Shown here: positions 17,126-26,386 of the stretch, piece after piece
Position numbering within the stretch: position 1 is the first letter of the stretch
Layout of the letters: each line of letters opens with the position of its first letter
Assembly (NCBI RefSeq): GCF_003002955.1
Contig: NZ_PVTJ01000002.1
Location: 372,001 to 436,000 of the forward strand
Source: Glycomyces artemisiae
GTDB lineage: Bacteria > Actinomycetota > Actinomycetes > Mycobacteriales > Micromonosporaceae
Direction of reading: 5' to 3'
DNA length: 64,000 nt
The notes under the pieces: model-generated
Told to the model about the DNA's origin: nothing
The model's input: only the letters and a program-made list of their open reading frames with translations
Database searches by the model: none
Translations under genes and position numbers: made by a program

Positions 17126-17983
17126 TCAGGTCCGACTGGTCCCGCCCAGCGCCTCCTTGGCGTCGGCGAGGGCGATGAACTCCGCTATGTCCAACGATTC
17201 ACCCCGCCTGGTGGGTTCGATCCCGGACCGCTCCAGCACCGCGTCCACGTCCTCGCCCGCCCACGCCTTCAGGGACTGGCGCAGCATCTTGCGCCGCTGC
17301 CCGAACGCGGCGTCGACCGCGCCGAACACCTCGACGCGGTTCGCGTCGGGGCTCTGGATGCGCTCGAACGCGACGAGCGCGCTCGCGACGTTCGGCACCG
17401 GCCAGAACACGTTCGCCGACACCGACCCGGCCCGCTTCGCCTTGGCGTACCAGGCCATCTTCACGCTCGGCGAGCCGTAGATCTTCGACCCGGGCTGCGC
17501 GGTGAGCCGGTCGCCGACCTCCGCCTGGACCATGACGAGGCCCTTGCGCAGCGTCGGGAACGTCTCCAGCGCGTGCAGCACCACCGGCACCGCGACGTTG
17601 TACGGCAGGTTCGCGACCAGCGCCGTCGGCGGCTCCGGCAGCTGCTCGGGCGCGACGCGGGCGGCGTCGGTCTCGACGACCGCGAGCCGCTCGTGCTCCT
17701 CGGGCGCCCGGTGCGCCACCGTCGTGGGCAGCGCGAGCGCGAGCTTCGGGTCGATCTCGACGGCGATCACCTTGCGGGCGATCTCGATGAGCGCCAAGGT
17801 GAGCGAGCCGAGGCCGGGGCCGACCTCCATGACGACGTCATCGGCGTCGAGCTTCGCGGCGGCGGCGATGCGCCGCACCGTGTTCGCGTCGACGACGAAG
17901 TTCTGGCCCCACTTCTTGGTGGGGGTGATGTTCAGGCCGCGCGAGAGCGTGCGGATGTCGCCCGAGGTCAGCAGGCGCGCCAT
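17126..17983 (-). CDS. rsmA: 16S rRNA dimethyladenosine transferase KsgA
   Basis: Dimethylates two adjacent adenosines near the 3' end of 16S rRNA, a late step of 30S assembly. The 285-residue product shows KKWGQNFVVD, the SAM motif EVGPGLGSLT, VEIDPKLA, the NLPYN catalytic motif and the FFxxRRKM-like AAFGQRRKML. The start ATG at 17983 overlaps the prfC stop by one base (TGATG), so the two are coupled. Loss of the orthologue commonly gives kasugamycin resistance. Confidence 0.95.
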   Translation of the reverse strand: MARLLTSGDIRTLSRGLNITPTKKWGQNFVVDANTVRRIAAAAKLDADDVVMEVGPGLGSLTLALIEIARKVIAVEIDPKLALALPTTVAHRAPEEHERLAVVETDAARVAPEQLPEPPTALVANLPYNVAVPVVLHALETFPTLRKGLVMVQAEVGDRLTAQPGSKIYGSPSVKMAWYAKAKRAGSVSANVFWPVPNVASALVAFERIQSPDANRVEVFGAVDAAFGQRRKMLRQSLKAWAGEDVDAVLERSGIEPTRRGESLDIAEFIALADAKEALGGTSRT

Positions 17984-19614
17984 CAGCCCTGGCCCCCGGC
18001 CAGGAGCGGCTCCAGGACGATCCCCGGGTAGTCGTTCTGGATGGTCTGGATGCGGTACTTGTTCGGCAGCGCCACCAGGAACGCGCCGTCGCGGGGCCGC
18101 GAGAACACCTCGACGCCCGGTGCGGTGCGCAGCCGCGCCGCGCCTTCGGCGTCGGTGAGCCGCGCGAGCTGGTACGGCAGGTTGCTGATCGTGGCGGGGA
18201 CGTCGAACTCGGCCTGGAGCCGCGCCGTGGTCACCTCGAACTGGAGGGGCCCGACGGCGGCGAGCACGGGCGTGGCCTCGCCGCGCCGCTCGGAGTACAG
18301 GACCTGCACGACCCCTTCGGCGTCGAGCTGCGCGATGCCGCGCCGGAACCGCTTGGCCTTCGACGTGTCGTGCATCTGGAGCGCCCCGAAGTGCTCGGGC
18401 GCGAACGCCGGCAGCGGCGGGTACTCGACGGCCTTCCCCTGGTAGATCGTGTCGCCCACCGACAGGCCGGTGGCGTTGACGAGGCCCACGATGTCGCCGG
18501 GCCACGCCTCGTCGACGGTGTCGCGCGCCGACCCGAACAGGGTCTGCGCGTACTTCGTGGACATGGTGCGCCCGCCCTGGGCCTGCGTCACCTGCATGCC
18601 GCGCTCGAACCGGCCCGAGCAGACGCGGATGAACGCGAGCTGGTCGCGGTGCGAGGCGTTCATGTTCGCCTGCGACTTGAACACGAACCCGGAGAACCCG
18701 GTCTCCAGCTCCCGCGGCTCGCCCTTCGCGTCGTCGCGCGCGAACGGCGACGGCGCGATGTCCACGAGCAGGTCGAGCAGCTGCCCGACGCCGAAGTGGA
18801 CGAGCGCGGCGCCGAACAGCGTCGGCGTGGTCTGCCCGGCCTCGAACGTCTTCTGGTCGAAGTCCGCCTCGACCTCGCTCAGCAGCTCCGACTCCTCTTG
18901 CGCGCGTTCGTAGTCGGCTCCGAACATCGCGGCCGCCTCGGCGGCGCCGAGCTGCTCGGCGATCGCCGACCGCTCCCCGCCGGGGGAACGCTCGTAGCGG
19001 ACCATGCCGGGAACCTGGGGTCCGGCCTCGCGGCGGCCGTCGCGCCATTCGCCGAACCCGATCCGCTCGATGACGCCGCGGAACTCGCCGCCGACGCCGA
19101 CGGGCCAGGTCACGGGCGTGGGCTTGATGCCGATGCGCGTCTCGATCTCCTCGATGAGTTCGAGGGCGTCCTTCGCGGGCCGGTCCCACTTGTTGATGAA
19201 CGTGATCACGGGGATGCGCCGCGCCCGGCACACCTCGAACAGCTTCAGCGTCTGCGGTTCGAGGCCCTTCGCGGCGTCGAGGAGCATCACCGCGGCGTCG
19301 ACGGCGGTGAGGACCCGGTAGGTGTCCTCGGAGAAGTCGGCGTGGCCGGGGGTGTCGAGGAGGTTGACGACGCAGCCGCGGTACTCGAACTGGAGGGCCG
19401 CCGACGTGATCGAGATGCCGCGGTCCTGCTCCATCGACATCCAGTCGGACACCACGCCCTTGCGGTCGCCCTTGCCGTGGACGGCGCCCGCGGTCGAGAT
19501 GGCGCGGCCGTGCAGCGCCAGGGCCTCGGTGATCGTCGACTTGCCGGCGTCGGGGTGGGAGATCACCGCGAACGTGCGGCGGCGCGCGGCCTCCGCCGAG
19601 ATGTGGCTGGACAT
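17983..19614 (-). CDS. prfC: Peptide chain release factor 3
   Basis: GTPase that recycles RF1/RF2 from the ribosome after termination. The 543-residue protein has the G1 loop SHPDAGKST (19-27), DRGISIT (switch I), DTPGHADF (G3), NKWDRP (G4) and domains II and III characteristic of RF3 (VGPLQFEV, LPNKYRI). The start has GAGG six bases upstream. It leads the prfC-rsmA-ispE operon; having prfC next to rsmA is not the usual arrangement. Confidence 0.95.
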   Translation of the reverse strand: MSSHISAEAARRRTFAVISHPDAGKSTITEALALHGRAISTAGAVHGKGDRKGVVSDWMSMEQDRGISITSAALQFEYRGCVVNLLDTPGHADFSEDTYRVLTAVDAAVMLLDAAKGLEPQTLKLFEVCRARRIPVITFINKWDRPAKDALELIEEIETRIGIKPTPVTWPVGVGGEFRGVIERIGFGEWRDGRREAGPQVPGMVRYERSPGGERSAIAEQLGAAEAAAMFGADYERAQEESELLSEVEADFDQKTFEAGQTTPTLFGAALVHFGVGQLLDLLVDIAPSPFARDDAKGEPRELETGFSGFVFKSQANMNASHRDQLAFIRVCSGRFERGMQVTQAQGGRTMSTKYAQTLFGSARDTVDEAWPGDIVGLVNATGLSVGDTIYQGKAVEYPPLPAFAPEHFGALQMHDTSKAKRFRRGIAQLDAEGVVQVLYSERRGEATPVLAAVGPLQFEVTTARLQAEFDVPATISNLPYQLARLTDAEGAARLRTAPGVEVFSRPRDGAFLVALPNKYRIQTIQNDYPGIVLEPLLAGGQG

Positions 19615-19800
19615 GGATTCCTCAAGCTTCTGAATTGCGTGCGGGCCCGACCCTCAACGATAGCCGTGGTGAACGACACGGCCGCGCAGCCCGCTGCGGG
19701 GCGGTTTCCTGTCGGACCCCCGCGCAAACCTGGACGCTACGTTCCCCTTCCGGGTGGGTGGGGGTTTGGGACGGCCTACTGCCTTCAGCTTTTCACGCGA

Positions 19801-20256
19801 CTAACCGGCGAGCTCGGCCTTGACGATCCCGGCGACGACCTTCCCGTCGGCGCGGCCCGCGGTCTTCGGGCCGATCGCCTTCATGACCTTGCCCATGTCC
19901 TTCGGCCCGGAGAACCCGCCCTCGGCGATCGCAGCCCGCACCAGTTCAGTGACTTCTGCCTCAGTGAGCTCCGTCGGCAGGTACCGCTTGATGACGGCCT
20001 CCTCCGCGAGCTCGTTCTCCGCGGACTCCTCGCGGCCCCCGGCGCGGAACGCCTCGGCCGCCTCACGCCGCTGCTTCGCCTGCTTGACCAGGACTTTCAC
20101 GATCTCGGCGTCGTCGAGTTCGCGCTTGCTCTTCCCGGCGACCTCTTCGTTCCGAATTGCCGTGATGATCATGCGGAGCGTGCCCAGTGTCACCTTGTCC
20201 TTGGCCTTGAGGGCGGCTCGCATATCCGTTTCCAGCTGGGTCTTTAGCTCGCTCAT
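19801..20256 (-). CDS. GatB/YqeY domain-containing protein
   Basis: A 151-residue YqeY-like protein. It begins MSELKTQLETDMRAALKAKDKVTLGTLRMIITAI and ends with the domain core (GPKTAGRADGKVVAGIVKAEL), the same fold as the C-terminal tRNA-interaction domain of GatB and other amidotransferases. Its function as a free-standing protein is not settled. It is divergent from the phosphoesterase gene with only 25 bp between the starts, so the two promoters must overlap. Confidence 0.9.
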   Translation of the reverse strand: MSELKTQLETDMRAALKAKDKVTLGTLRMIITAIRNEEVAGKSKRELDDAEIVKVLVKQAKQRREAAEAFRAGGREESAENELAEEAVIKRYLPTELTEAEVTELVRAAIAEGGFSGPKDMGKVMKAIGPKTAGRADGKVVAGIVKAELAG

Positions 20257-20281
20257 AACTCGACAATCTACCGTTGGGGGT

Positions 20282-21178
20282 ATGAAGATCAGCCGTGGAC
20301 TTGCCGCAGCAGCCGGGATCGGGGTCGGCGCGGGGGCGCTGGCGCTCGCCTACGCGTCCCTATACGAACGCGTCCAGTACACGCTCAGGCACTTCGCGGT
20401 GCCCGCGCTTCCCGAAGGTGCCGAGCCTATCCGGGTCCTGCACATCTCCGACCTCCACATGACGCCCGGGCAGGTCCGCAAGGCCCACTGGGTCGCGTCC
20501 CTGTCCGCGCTCGACCCGGACCTGGTGCTCCTCACCGGCGACAACCTCGCCCACCCGGACGCGGTCGACCTGGTCGCCAAGACCCTCCGGCCGCTGTTCA
20601 AGGCGCCGGGCGCGTTCGTGTTCGGCTCGAACGACTACTACGCGCCGGTGTTCAAGAACCCGCTCCAGTACTTCAACAGGAACCACGAGCACCGGTACGG
20701 CGAGCCGCTGCCCACCGAGGAGCTGCGGAAGGTCCTCGTCGACGGCGGGTGGCTCGACCTCAACAACGCCGCCGCCGACAAGGTCGTCTCCGGCATGAAC
20801 GTCCACTTCGCGGGCGTCGACGACCCGCACTTCGACCTCGACGACTACGAGCTCGTCGCCGGGCCCGTCCCCTCCAGCGCCGACCTCTCGATCGGCCTCA
20901 CGCACTCGCCCGAGCCGCGCGTCCTCGACTCCTTCGAGTCCGACGGCTACGACTTCGTGGCCGCCGGCCACACCCACGGCGGGCAGGTCTGCGTACCCGG
21001 CTACGGGGCGCTCGTCACCAACTGCGGCATCGACCGCGAGCGCGTCAAGGGCCTCCACCCGTGGGAGGACATGTGGCTGCACGTGTCGGCGGGCCTGGGC
21101 ACCAGCCCGTACGCGCCCGTGCGGTTCGCGTGCGCCCCGGAGGCGAGCCTCCTGACGTTCGTCCCGAAGGTCTTCTAG
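20282..21178 (+). CDS. Calcineurin-like metallophosphoesterase
   Basis: A 298-residue phosphoesterase. After an N-terminal hydrophobic helix (residues ~5-25, probable membrane anchor) come the metal-binding motifs ISDLHM (D57, H59), LLTGDN, GSNDY in place of the usual GNH(D/E), GLTHSP, and AAGHTHGGQ. GSND instead of GNHD replaces the His of the third motif, which is seen in the YaeI-like subgroup. Substrate unknown. GGGG precedes the ATG closely; the true start could be a few codons down. Confidence 0.88.
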   Translation: MKISRGLAAAAGIGVGAGALALAYASLYERVQYTLRHFAVPALPEGAEPIRVLHISDLHMTPGQVRKAHWVASLSALDPDLVLLTGDNLAHPDAVDLVAKTLRPLFKAPGAFVFGSNDYYAPVFKNPLQYFNRNHEHRYGEPLPTEELRKVLVDGGWLDLNNAAADKVVSGMNVHFAGVDDPHFDLDDYELVAGPVPSSADLSIGLTHSPEPRVLDSFESDGYDFVAAGHTHGGQVCVPGYGALVTNCGIDRERVKGLHPWEDMWLHVSAGLGTSPYAPVRFACAPEASLLTFVPKVF

Positions 21179-21303
21179 TCGCGGCGCCGGGGCCCGGATG
21201 TGACCGGGCCCCGCGCCCCCGACCCCGTTCGACGGGCCTGCCCGGGTTCGGGTAGCATTTCCCAACGACGCATCCGCCCAGCGTGTGCGCGAAAACAGAA
21301 CAT

Positions 21304-21380
21304 CGGGTTGTGGCGCAGCTTGGTAGCGCACCTCGTTCGGGACGAGGGGGTCGCAGGTTCAAATCCTGTCAACCCGACCA
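21304..21380 (+). tRNA. tRNA-Pro (anticodon CGG), CCA encoded
   Basis: A 77-base cloverleaf. Acceptor arms CGGGTTG and CAACCCG pair perfectly; the anticodon stem is CCTCG/CGAGG with loop TTCGGGA (anticodon CGG, reading CCG); the T arm contains GGTTCAAATCC. The genomic CCA is at 21378-21380. No integrase or repeated tRNA 3' end is nearby, so it is not obviously used as an integration site. Confidence 0.97.
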
Positions 21381-21394
21381 CAGCAAGTCCGGCT

Positions 21395-21471
21395 CAGGCC
21401 CCGTCTTCGACGGGGCCTGACTGGTTTCTCGCTCGACACTCCAGGCCAAGGGCGAAGCCCTCGGCCTGGAG
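21395..21471 (+). terminator. Two consecutive hairpins after tRNA-Pro
   Basis: The first hairpin has perfect 11-bp arms (21395-21405 / 21409-21419) with a TTC loop. The second has 15-bp arms with one mismatch (21439-21453 / 21457-21471) and a GAA loop. They separate the tRNA from the convergent response regulator gene ending at 21495 and may stop transcription from both sides. Confidence 0.75.
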
Positions 21472-21494
21472 CATCTCCTGTTTTCCGAACAAGG

Positions 21495-22166
21495 TCAGGG
21501 TTTCGGCTTCACCAGGCCCGCGTCGTAGGCGGCGATGACGGCCTGGACGCGGTCGCGGGCGCCGAGCTTCGCGAGGACCTTGCCGACGTGCTTCTTCACC
21601 GTCGACTCGGTGAGCACGAGCCGCTCGGTGATCTCCGTGTTCGACAGGCCCTGGCCGATGAGGACGAGCACTTCGAGCTCGCGGTCGCTCAGGTCCCGCA
21701 GGCGCGGGTCGGCCGCGGCGGGGGAGTCGGCTGGCGGCGAGAGCACTTGGTGCGCATAGGCGTCGAGGAGGCGCCTGGTGAGCCTCGGGGCGACGACGGC
21801 GTCGCCGGAGGCGACGGCGCGGATGCCCGACACGAGCTCGTCGGGGCGGGCGTCCTTGAGGAGGAACCCGCTCGCGCCCGCGCGCAGGCCGTCGTGGGCG
21901 TACTCGTCGAGGTCGAACGTGGTGAGGATGATGACCCTGGTGCGGCCGCCGGAGGCGACGATGCGGCGGGTCGCTTCGAGGCCGTCCATGCCGGGCATGC
22001 GCACGTCCATGAGCGCCACGTCGGGCCGCAGGTGCGCGGCCATGCGCACGGCCTCGACGCCGTTCGCGGCCTCGCCGACCAGCTCCAGCCCCTCGGTGCC
22101 CTGCATGAGCATCGACAGGCCGAGGCGCTGCATCGGCTGGTCGTCGGCGACGAGCACGGTGATCAC
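21495..22166 (-). CDS. NarL/LuxR-type response regulator
   Basis: A 223-residue response regulator. The receiver domain has the acidic pair in VADDQ, phospho-acceptor Asp54 (LMDVRMPGMDG) and the switch lysine in LLKDARP. The LuxR-type helix-turn-helix is at ~150-215 (LSDRELEVLVLIGQGLSNTEI, STVKKHVGKVLAKL). The GTG start overlaps the histidine kinase stop (GTGA), so kinase and regulator are coupled. The operon also carries the MMPL transporter, whose expression it may control. Confidence 0.93.
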   Translation of the reverse strand: MITVLVADDQPMQRLGLSMLMQGTEGLELVGEAANGVEAVRMAAHLRPDVALMDVRMPGMDGLEATRRIVASGGRTRVIILTTFDLDEYAHDGLRAGASGFLLKDARPDELVSGIRAVASGDAVVAPRLTRRLLDAYAHQVLSPPADSPAAADPRLRDLSDRELEVLVLIGQGLSNTEITERLVLTESTVKKHVGKVLAKLGARDRVQAVIAAYDAGLVKPKP

Positions 22167-23521
22167 GAGGTCTCCTCCTCCGGTTCGGGCACGGTGCTGG
22201 CGGCCGTCTGCTCCAGCTCCACGTCGACGAGCCAGCCGGTGCCGCTGCCGTTGGGGCCGATGATGACCGTGCCGCCGTAGAGGGCGGCCCGCTCGCGGAT
22301 GCCGATGAGGCCCCGCCCCGGTTCGCTGCGCCCGGCCGGCGGTCGCGCAGCCCCGCCCCCGGAGTCCATCACTCTGATGTGGACCCGGCTGTGGTCGACC
22401 GACAGCGTCACGGCGGCGGCCGCCGGGCCGCCCGCGTGCTTGATCGTGTTCGTCAAGGCCTCCTGGATGATCCGGTAGACCGTGAGCTGGACGCCGGACC
22501 CGAGCAGGTCGAGGCGCCCCGACGTGCGGCAGTTGACGATCAGGCCCGCTGCGCGCACGCGGTCGAACAGCGCGTCGAGGTCGGCAACTCCCGGCTGCGG
22601 ACTCAGCCGGCGCTCGTCGCGGTCTTCGGCGTGCAGGACGCCGAGGACGCGCCGCAGCTCGTCCATCGCCTCGCGGCCGGTCTCGCCGAGCATCCGCAGC
22701 GTCCCCGCCGCCTCCTCGCCGCGCTTGTCGGCGAGGGTCGCCGCCCCGTCCGCCAGGGTGACCATCACGGACAGGTTGTGGCCGAGGATGTCGTGCATCT
22801 CCCGGGCGATGCGCGAGCGCTCGGCCGCGGCGATGAGCCGCTCGCGCTGGTCGCGTTCGATTTCGAGCCGCCTCGCGCGATCCTCCAGCGCCGCGGTGTA
22901 CATGCGGCGGATGCGCACCGCCAGGCCGATCGCGCCCGCGGCGGTCACCGCGGGGAGGATGAAGAACAGGCTCAGCAGCGGCCGGTCGATGTCCTCGAAC
23001 ACCAGCACCATGAGCAGCAGCTCCACGGTGATGACGACGCCCGCCCACGTGAACAGCCGCAGCGAGCCGCGCGAGGCGAGCGAATAGAGCGCGAAGAGGA
23101 CGCAGAGGGCGAACAGGACGCTGACGCGCGGCGGCAGCCACAGGCCGATCGCCGACTGCGCGACGACGATCGTCGAGACGATGAAGAACACCAGCGCGGG
23201 ACGGCGCCGCCGCCACCACAGGGCCGCCGCCATCGCGGCCGACAGCACGTACGGCATGACCGCCGGGACGGTGTCGCCCGCGTCGGAGCCCGGCACCGAG
23301 CCGCCCTCGCCGAACAGCAGCTCCGCCAGGGCGGCCAGGGCCACGAACGCCACCACGGCCGCGTCCAGCACCCGCGGGTGCCGCTCGTCGAACCCGCGCA
23401 TCCGCCGCCGCAGCCGCATGACGCGGTCCAGCGGCGGATGCGCCGGCAGCGGGTCGTCCCCGGGGAGCGGCGCCGCCCGCTCCCCGGGACCGGCCGCGGG
23501 CGCTGAACTCATGGCCCTCAT
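22163..23521 (-). CDS. Sensor histidine kinase (HisKA_3 type)
   Basis: A 452-residue membrane kinase. About six hydrophobic segments fill residues 50-205, followed by a linker helix and the HisKA_3 dimerisation region with phospho-acceptor His243 (AREMHDILGHNLSVM), then the HATPase domain (N-box EALTNTIKHA, G-box SGGG..). There is little extracellular loop, so it may sense membrane stress. Two ATGs are possible, 23521 and 23512; both have weak ribosome sites. It begins 10 bp after the MMPL gene and overlaps the response regulator. Confidence 0.92.
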   Translation of the reverse strand: MRAMSSAPAAGPGERAAPLPGDDPLPAHPPLDRVMRLRRRMRGFDERHPRVLDAAVVAFVALAALAELLFGEGGSVPGSDAGDTVPAVMPYVLSAAMAAALWWRRRRPALVFFIVSTIVVAQSAIGLWLPPRVSVLFALCVLFALYSLASRGSLRLFTWAGVVITVELLLMVLVFEDIDRPLLSLFFILPAVTAAGAIGLAVRIRRMYTAALEDRARRLEIERDQRERLIAAAERSRIAREMHDILGHNLSVMVTLADGAATLADKRGEEAAGTLRMLGETGREAMDELRRVLGVLHAEDRDERRLSPQPGVADLDALFDRVRAAGLIVNCRTSGRLDLLGSGVQLTVYRIIQEALTNTIKHAGGPAAAAVTLSVDHSRVHIRVMDSGGGAARPPAGRSEPGRGLIGIRERAALYGGTVIIGPNGSGTGWLVDVELEQTAASTVPEPEEETS

Positions 23522-23531
23522 TGTCCGCGAT

Positions 23532-25766
23532 TCACTTCGCCGCGTCGATGAGCTTCGCGTTCTCCTCCGCGCCGTCCTCGGCGAGGCGCTGGTGGAGCCG
23601 CTCGCCCTCGACGTCGACGTTCGGGAGGACCCGGTCCAGCCCCTTCGGCATCCACCACGAGCCGCGGCCGATGAGGGCCATGACCGCGGGGATGACCGCC
23701 ATCCGGACGACGACCGCGTCGAACACCACGGCCATGGTCAGGCCGAAGCCCATCGAGGCGATGAACGACTGCTCGGCGAGGATGAACGCGGCGAACACGC
23801 TCATCATGATGAGCGCGGCGGCGACCACCACGCGCGAGGAGTGCCCGTAGCCGTCCACGATCGCCTCCTTCGGGTCCGTGCCGTTCACATACGCCTCGCG
23901 CACGCGCGTCACCAGGAAGATCTGGTAGTCCATGGCGAGGCCGAACACGAGGCCGATCATGAGGATCGGCATCATCGACATGATCGGGCCGGGTTCCTCG
24001 ACGCCGAACAGCCCTGCGCCCCAGCCCCACTGGAAGACCGCGACGAGCGCGCCGAGCGCCGCGCACACGCTGAGCACGAACCCGAGGGTCGCCATGAGCG
24101 GCACCAGGATCGAGCGGAACACCAGCATGAGGATGAGCGCCGCGAGGACGACCACGAGCGCCAGGTACGGGACGAGCGCGTCGCTGAGCGTGTCGGAGAT
24201 GTCGATGCTCATCGCGGTCTGGCCGGTGACCGACCAGGCCGCGTCCGGGTCCCCGGCGAGCGCGTCGCGGATGGCGTGGACGAGGTCGGTGGTCGCGGCG
24301 TCGGAGGGCCCGGTCTCGGGGATCACCGAGATCAGGACCGTGTCGCCCGCCTCGTTGGGGACGGACCGGCCGATGGACGCGACCCCGTCGACGCCGCCGA
24401 GCTCCTCGGTGACGGCCTTGACGGCCGCGGCCGGGTCGGTGCCGTCGCCGAGGTCGCCGACGACGAGGAGCTGCCCGTTGTAGCCCTCGCCGAAGCCCTC
24501 GGCGATGAGCGCGGAGGCGCGGCCCGCGGAGGTCTCCGCGGACGGCCCGGTCGTCAGGCTCAGTTCGAGGTCGGCGGCCGGAATCGAGATGAGGCCGAGG
24601 CCCGCGATCCCGATGAGGCCCACGAGGACGGGGCGGCGGGTGACGAACCCGGCCCAGCGCCTCCCGCCGTTCGGCTTCGTCTCCTTGAAGCCCGCGGCGA
24701 TGCGGCGGCGCTGGCGGCGCGAGAACACCTTCGCGCCGAGCAGGCCGCCGAGGGCCGGCAGCATCGTCACGGCGATGACCACCGCGAGCGAGACGGCGAC
24801 GGCCGCGGCGGCGGCCATCTGCGTCAGGAACGGGATGTCCACGACCGCGAGGCCGAGCAGCGCGATGACCACGGTCAGGCCCGCGAAGACCACCGCGGAC
24901 CCGGCGGTGCCGACGGCGCGGCCCATCGCCTCGGCGCGGGCGTCGGGGTCGTCGACGCGGCCGTCCTGGGCGAGCTCGCTCCGGTAGCGCGAGAGGATGA
25001 ACAGCGCGTAGTCGATGCCTACCGCGAGGCCGATCATGATCGCCAGGATGCTCGTGGAGTCGTTGACCTCCAGGAACGCGGTCGAGGCCGTGATCCCGAA
25101 CGTGGTCACCGCGATCCCGATGAGCGCGGTGAGGATCGGCAGCCCGGCGCTCAGGAACGCCCCGAACGTCAGGACCAGGACCACCAGCGCGACGCCGATG
25201 CCGATCGCCTCGGTCGCGGGCGGCCCGCCGGACTCTTCGAGCACGTCGCCGCCGACCTCCACCTGGAGGCCCTGCCCCTCGACGTCGTCGATCGCGTCTT
25301 CGAGGTAGTCGATCGTCGCCTGGTCGAGGTCCTTCTGCGGGGCCGTGTACGACACCTGGAGGACCCCGATGGTCTGGTCCTCGGCCGACAGCATGCCGAC
25401 CGGTTCCCCGTTCGGACCGGTAGCGAACGGGCTGGCGACCATCGCGACCTGCGGCGACTCCTCCATGACCGCGGCCAGGCCGTCGACCACGGCGGCGTGG
25501 TCCGCGTCGGTGAGCGGCCGCCCGTCCTCGGAGGCGAAGACGATCTTGGCGGAGGCGCCGTCGGCGCTCATCTGCGGGAAGCGCTCTGCGAGCAGGTCGA
25601 ACGCCTCCTGGGACTCGGTGCCCGGGAGGACGAACTCGGCTTCGGTCTCTTCTTGAAAGGCGACGGCGGCCGCGCCGACGCCCGCGGCGATCAGGACCCA
25701 CACGGCGATGACGAGCCATCGCAGCCGCAGGGACCCCCTGCCGAGCCGGTAGAGGAAGGTGGCCAT
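23532..25766 (-). CDS. MMPL-family (RND) membrane transporter
   Basis: A 744-residue transporter. It starts with a short cytoplasmic segment and TM1 (residues ~15-37), then a periplasmic-facing domain, a block of five to six TMs with SILAIMIGLAVGIDYALFI, a second exported domain, and a closing block with IGLVFGLAMDYQIFLV. The two GxxxDY motifs hold the proton-relay Asp-Tyr of MmpL proteins. These export lipids or drugs. ATG 25766 was chosen because GGAG lies 10 bases upstream and the basic N-terminus MATFLYRLGRGSLRLRW is typical. It leads an operon with a two-component system. Confidence 0.94.
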   Translation of the reverse strand: MATFLYRLGRGSLRLRWLVIAVWVLIAAGVGAAAVAFQEETEAEFVLPGTESQEAFDLLAERFPQMSADGASAKIVFASEDGRPLTDADHAAVVDGLAAVMEESPQVAMVASPFATGPNGEPVGMLSAEDQTIGVLQVSYTAPQKDLDQATIDYLEDAIDDVEGQGLQVEVGGDVLEESGGPPATEAIGIGVALVVLVLTFGAFLSAGLPILTALIGIAVTTFGITASTAFLEVNDSTSILAIMIGLAVGIDYALFILSRYRSELAQDGRVDDPDARAEAMGRAVGTAGSAVVFAGLTVVIALLGLAVVDIPFLTQMAAAAAVAVSLAVVIAVTMLPALGGLLGAKVFSRRQRRRIAAGFKETKPNGGRRWAGFVTRRPVLVGLIGIAGLGLISIPAADLELSLTTGPSAETSAGRASALIAEGFGEGYNGQLLVVGDLGDGTDPAAAVKAVTEELGGVDGVASIGRSVPNEAGDTVLISVIPETGPSDAATTDLVHAIRDALAGDPDAAWSVTGQTAMSIDISDTLSDALVPYLALVVVLAALILMLVFRSILVPLMATLGFVLSVCAALGALVAVFQWGWGAGLFGVEEPGPIMSMMPILMIGLVFGLAMDYQIFLVTRVREAYVNGTDPKEAIVDGYGHSSRVVVAAALIMMSVFAAFILAEQSFIASMGFGLTMAVVFDAVVVRMAVIPAVMALIGRGSWWMPKGLDRVLPNVDVEGERLHQRLAEDGAEENAKLIDAAK

Positions 25767-25848
25767 GGACGGGTTGCTCCAATCGGAAGACGGTGCCGCA
25801 CCCCTTCCGCGGCATCCGCGACCGAACCTACGAGCGCCCGGGCCCGAT

Positions 25849-25887
25849 CCACTGGGCCCGCAGTGGAGTCTTCCCGCCCCCAGTGGG
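25849..25887 (-). promoter_or_regulatory. Repeated CCACTG half-sites upstream of the MMPL operon
   Basis: CCACTG-N6-CAGTGG occupies 25849-25866 and a further CAGTGGG lies at 25881-25887, 80-120 bp upstream of the MMPL start. Three half-sites in 40 bp suggest a regulator binding region, perhaps for the operon's own LuxR-type regulator. No direct evidence. Confidence 0.35.
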
Positions 25888-26040
25888 CCCCAGGTACCAG
25901 TCCCCGCCCGGGCCCCGCTCACACGAACGAGGGAGTCCTTACGGTTGGTAGTCGCTCAACCGCTCAGCGGATTCTGTCGGAGCATCAACGGGCATAGCCT
26001 CTTCCTACCCCGGCAACCCTCCGATCCCCTGGGAGGCAAC

Positions 26041-26106
26041 ATGTCCTACATCCCTCCACCCCCGCCCCAATCCCCGACGCCGGGCGCCGCTCCGACCGGT
26101 CTCTGA
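26041..26106 (+). pseudogene. Truncated 5' end of a proline-rich protein gene
   Basis: GGGAGG precedes ATG 26041, and 21 codons encode MSYIPPPPPQSPTPGAAPTGL before a stop. This proline-rich opening is typical of small actinobacterial membrane proteins that carry a C-terminal Excalibur domain, and such a domain lies 280 bp downstream in broken form. I infer that both belong to one original gene that has decayed, but a separate origin is possible. Confidence 0.5.
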
Positions 26107-26161
26107 GGGCCTGGTTCTCGGATGAGTCCGGGGCGAGGGCGCGGGATCGAGCGCGGTGTAT

Positions 26162-26197
26162 CGCGGGCGGCCGACCTCGTCAGGTCGGCCGCCCGCG
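26162..26197. terminator. 16-bp perfect hairpin within the decayed region
   Basis: Arms 26162-26177 and 26182-26197 with loop CGTC. It lies 56 bp after the truncated 5' fragment and looks like an intact terminator, so the decayed locus may be a junction where the end of another gene was joined in. Confidence 0.65.
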
Positions 26198-26386
26198 TGC
26201 CCCGCGGAGCTGAGCTATCGGCGGGGACCCGGCGCGGGTGGCTTCCCGCGCTCGGGCCTCGGTATGGCGACGTTCGCGAATCCCCTCTGTCGCCGCCATC
26301 CCGCCGATAGCGGATGACGTTTTTGCCATCTACTACAACAGGTACGGCATCGAACTGTCGAACACGAAGAACCTACTTGTGGATAA

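Noticed and set aside
21304-21380. tRNA-Pro as an integration site for a mobile element
   Set aside because: No integrase, excisionase or repeated tRNA 3' end in the neighbourhood; flanking genes are core-like.
26378-26386. DnaA-box match as a sign of a replication origin
   Set aside because: A single box, no dnaA or dnaN, no cluster, and the surroundings are a decayed gene.
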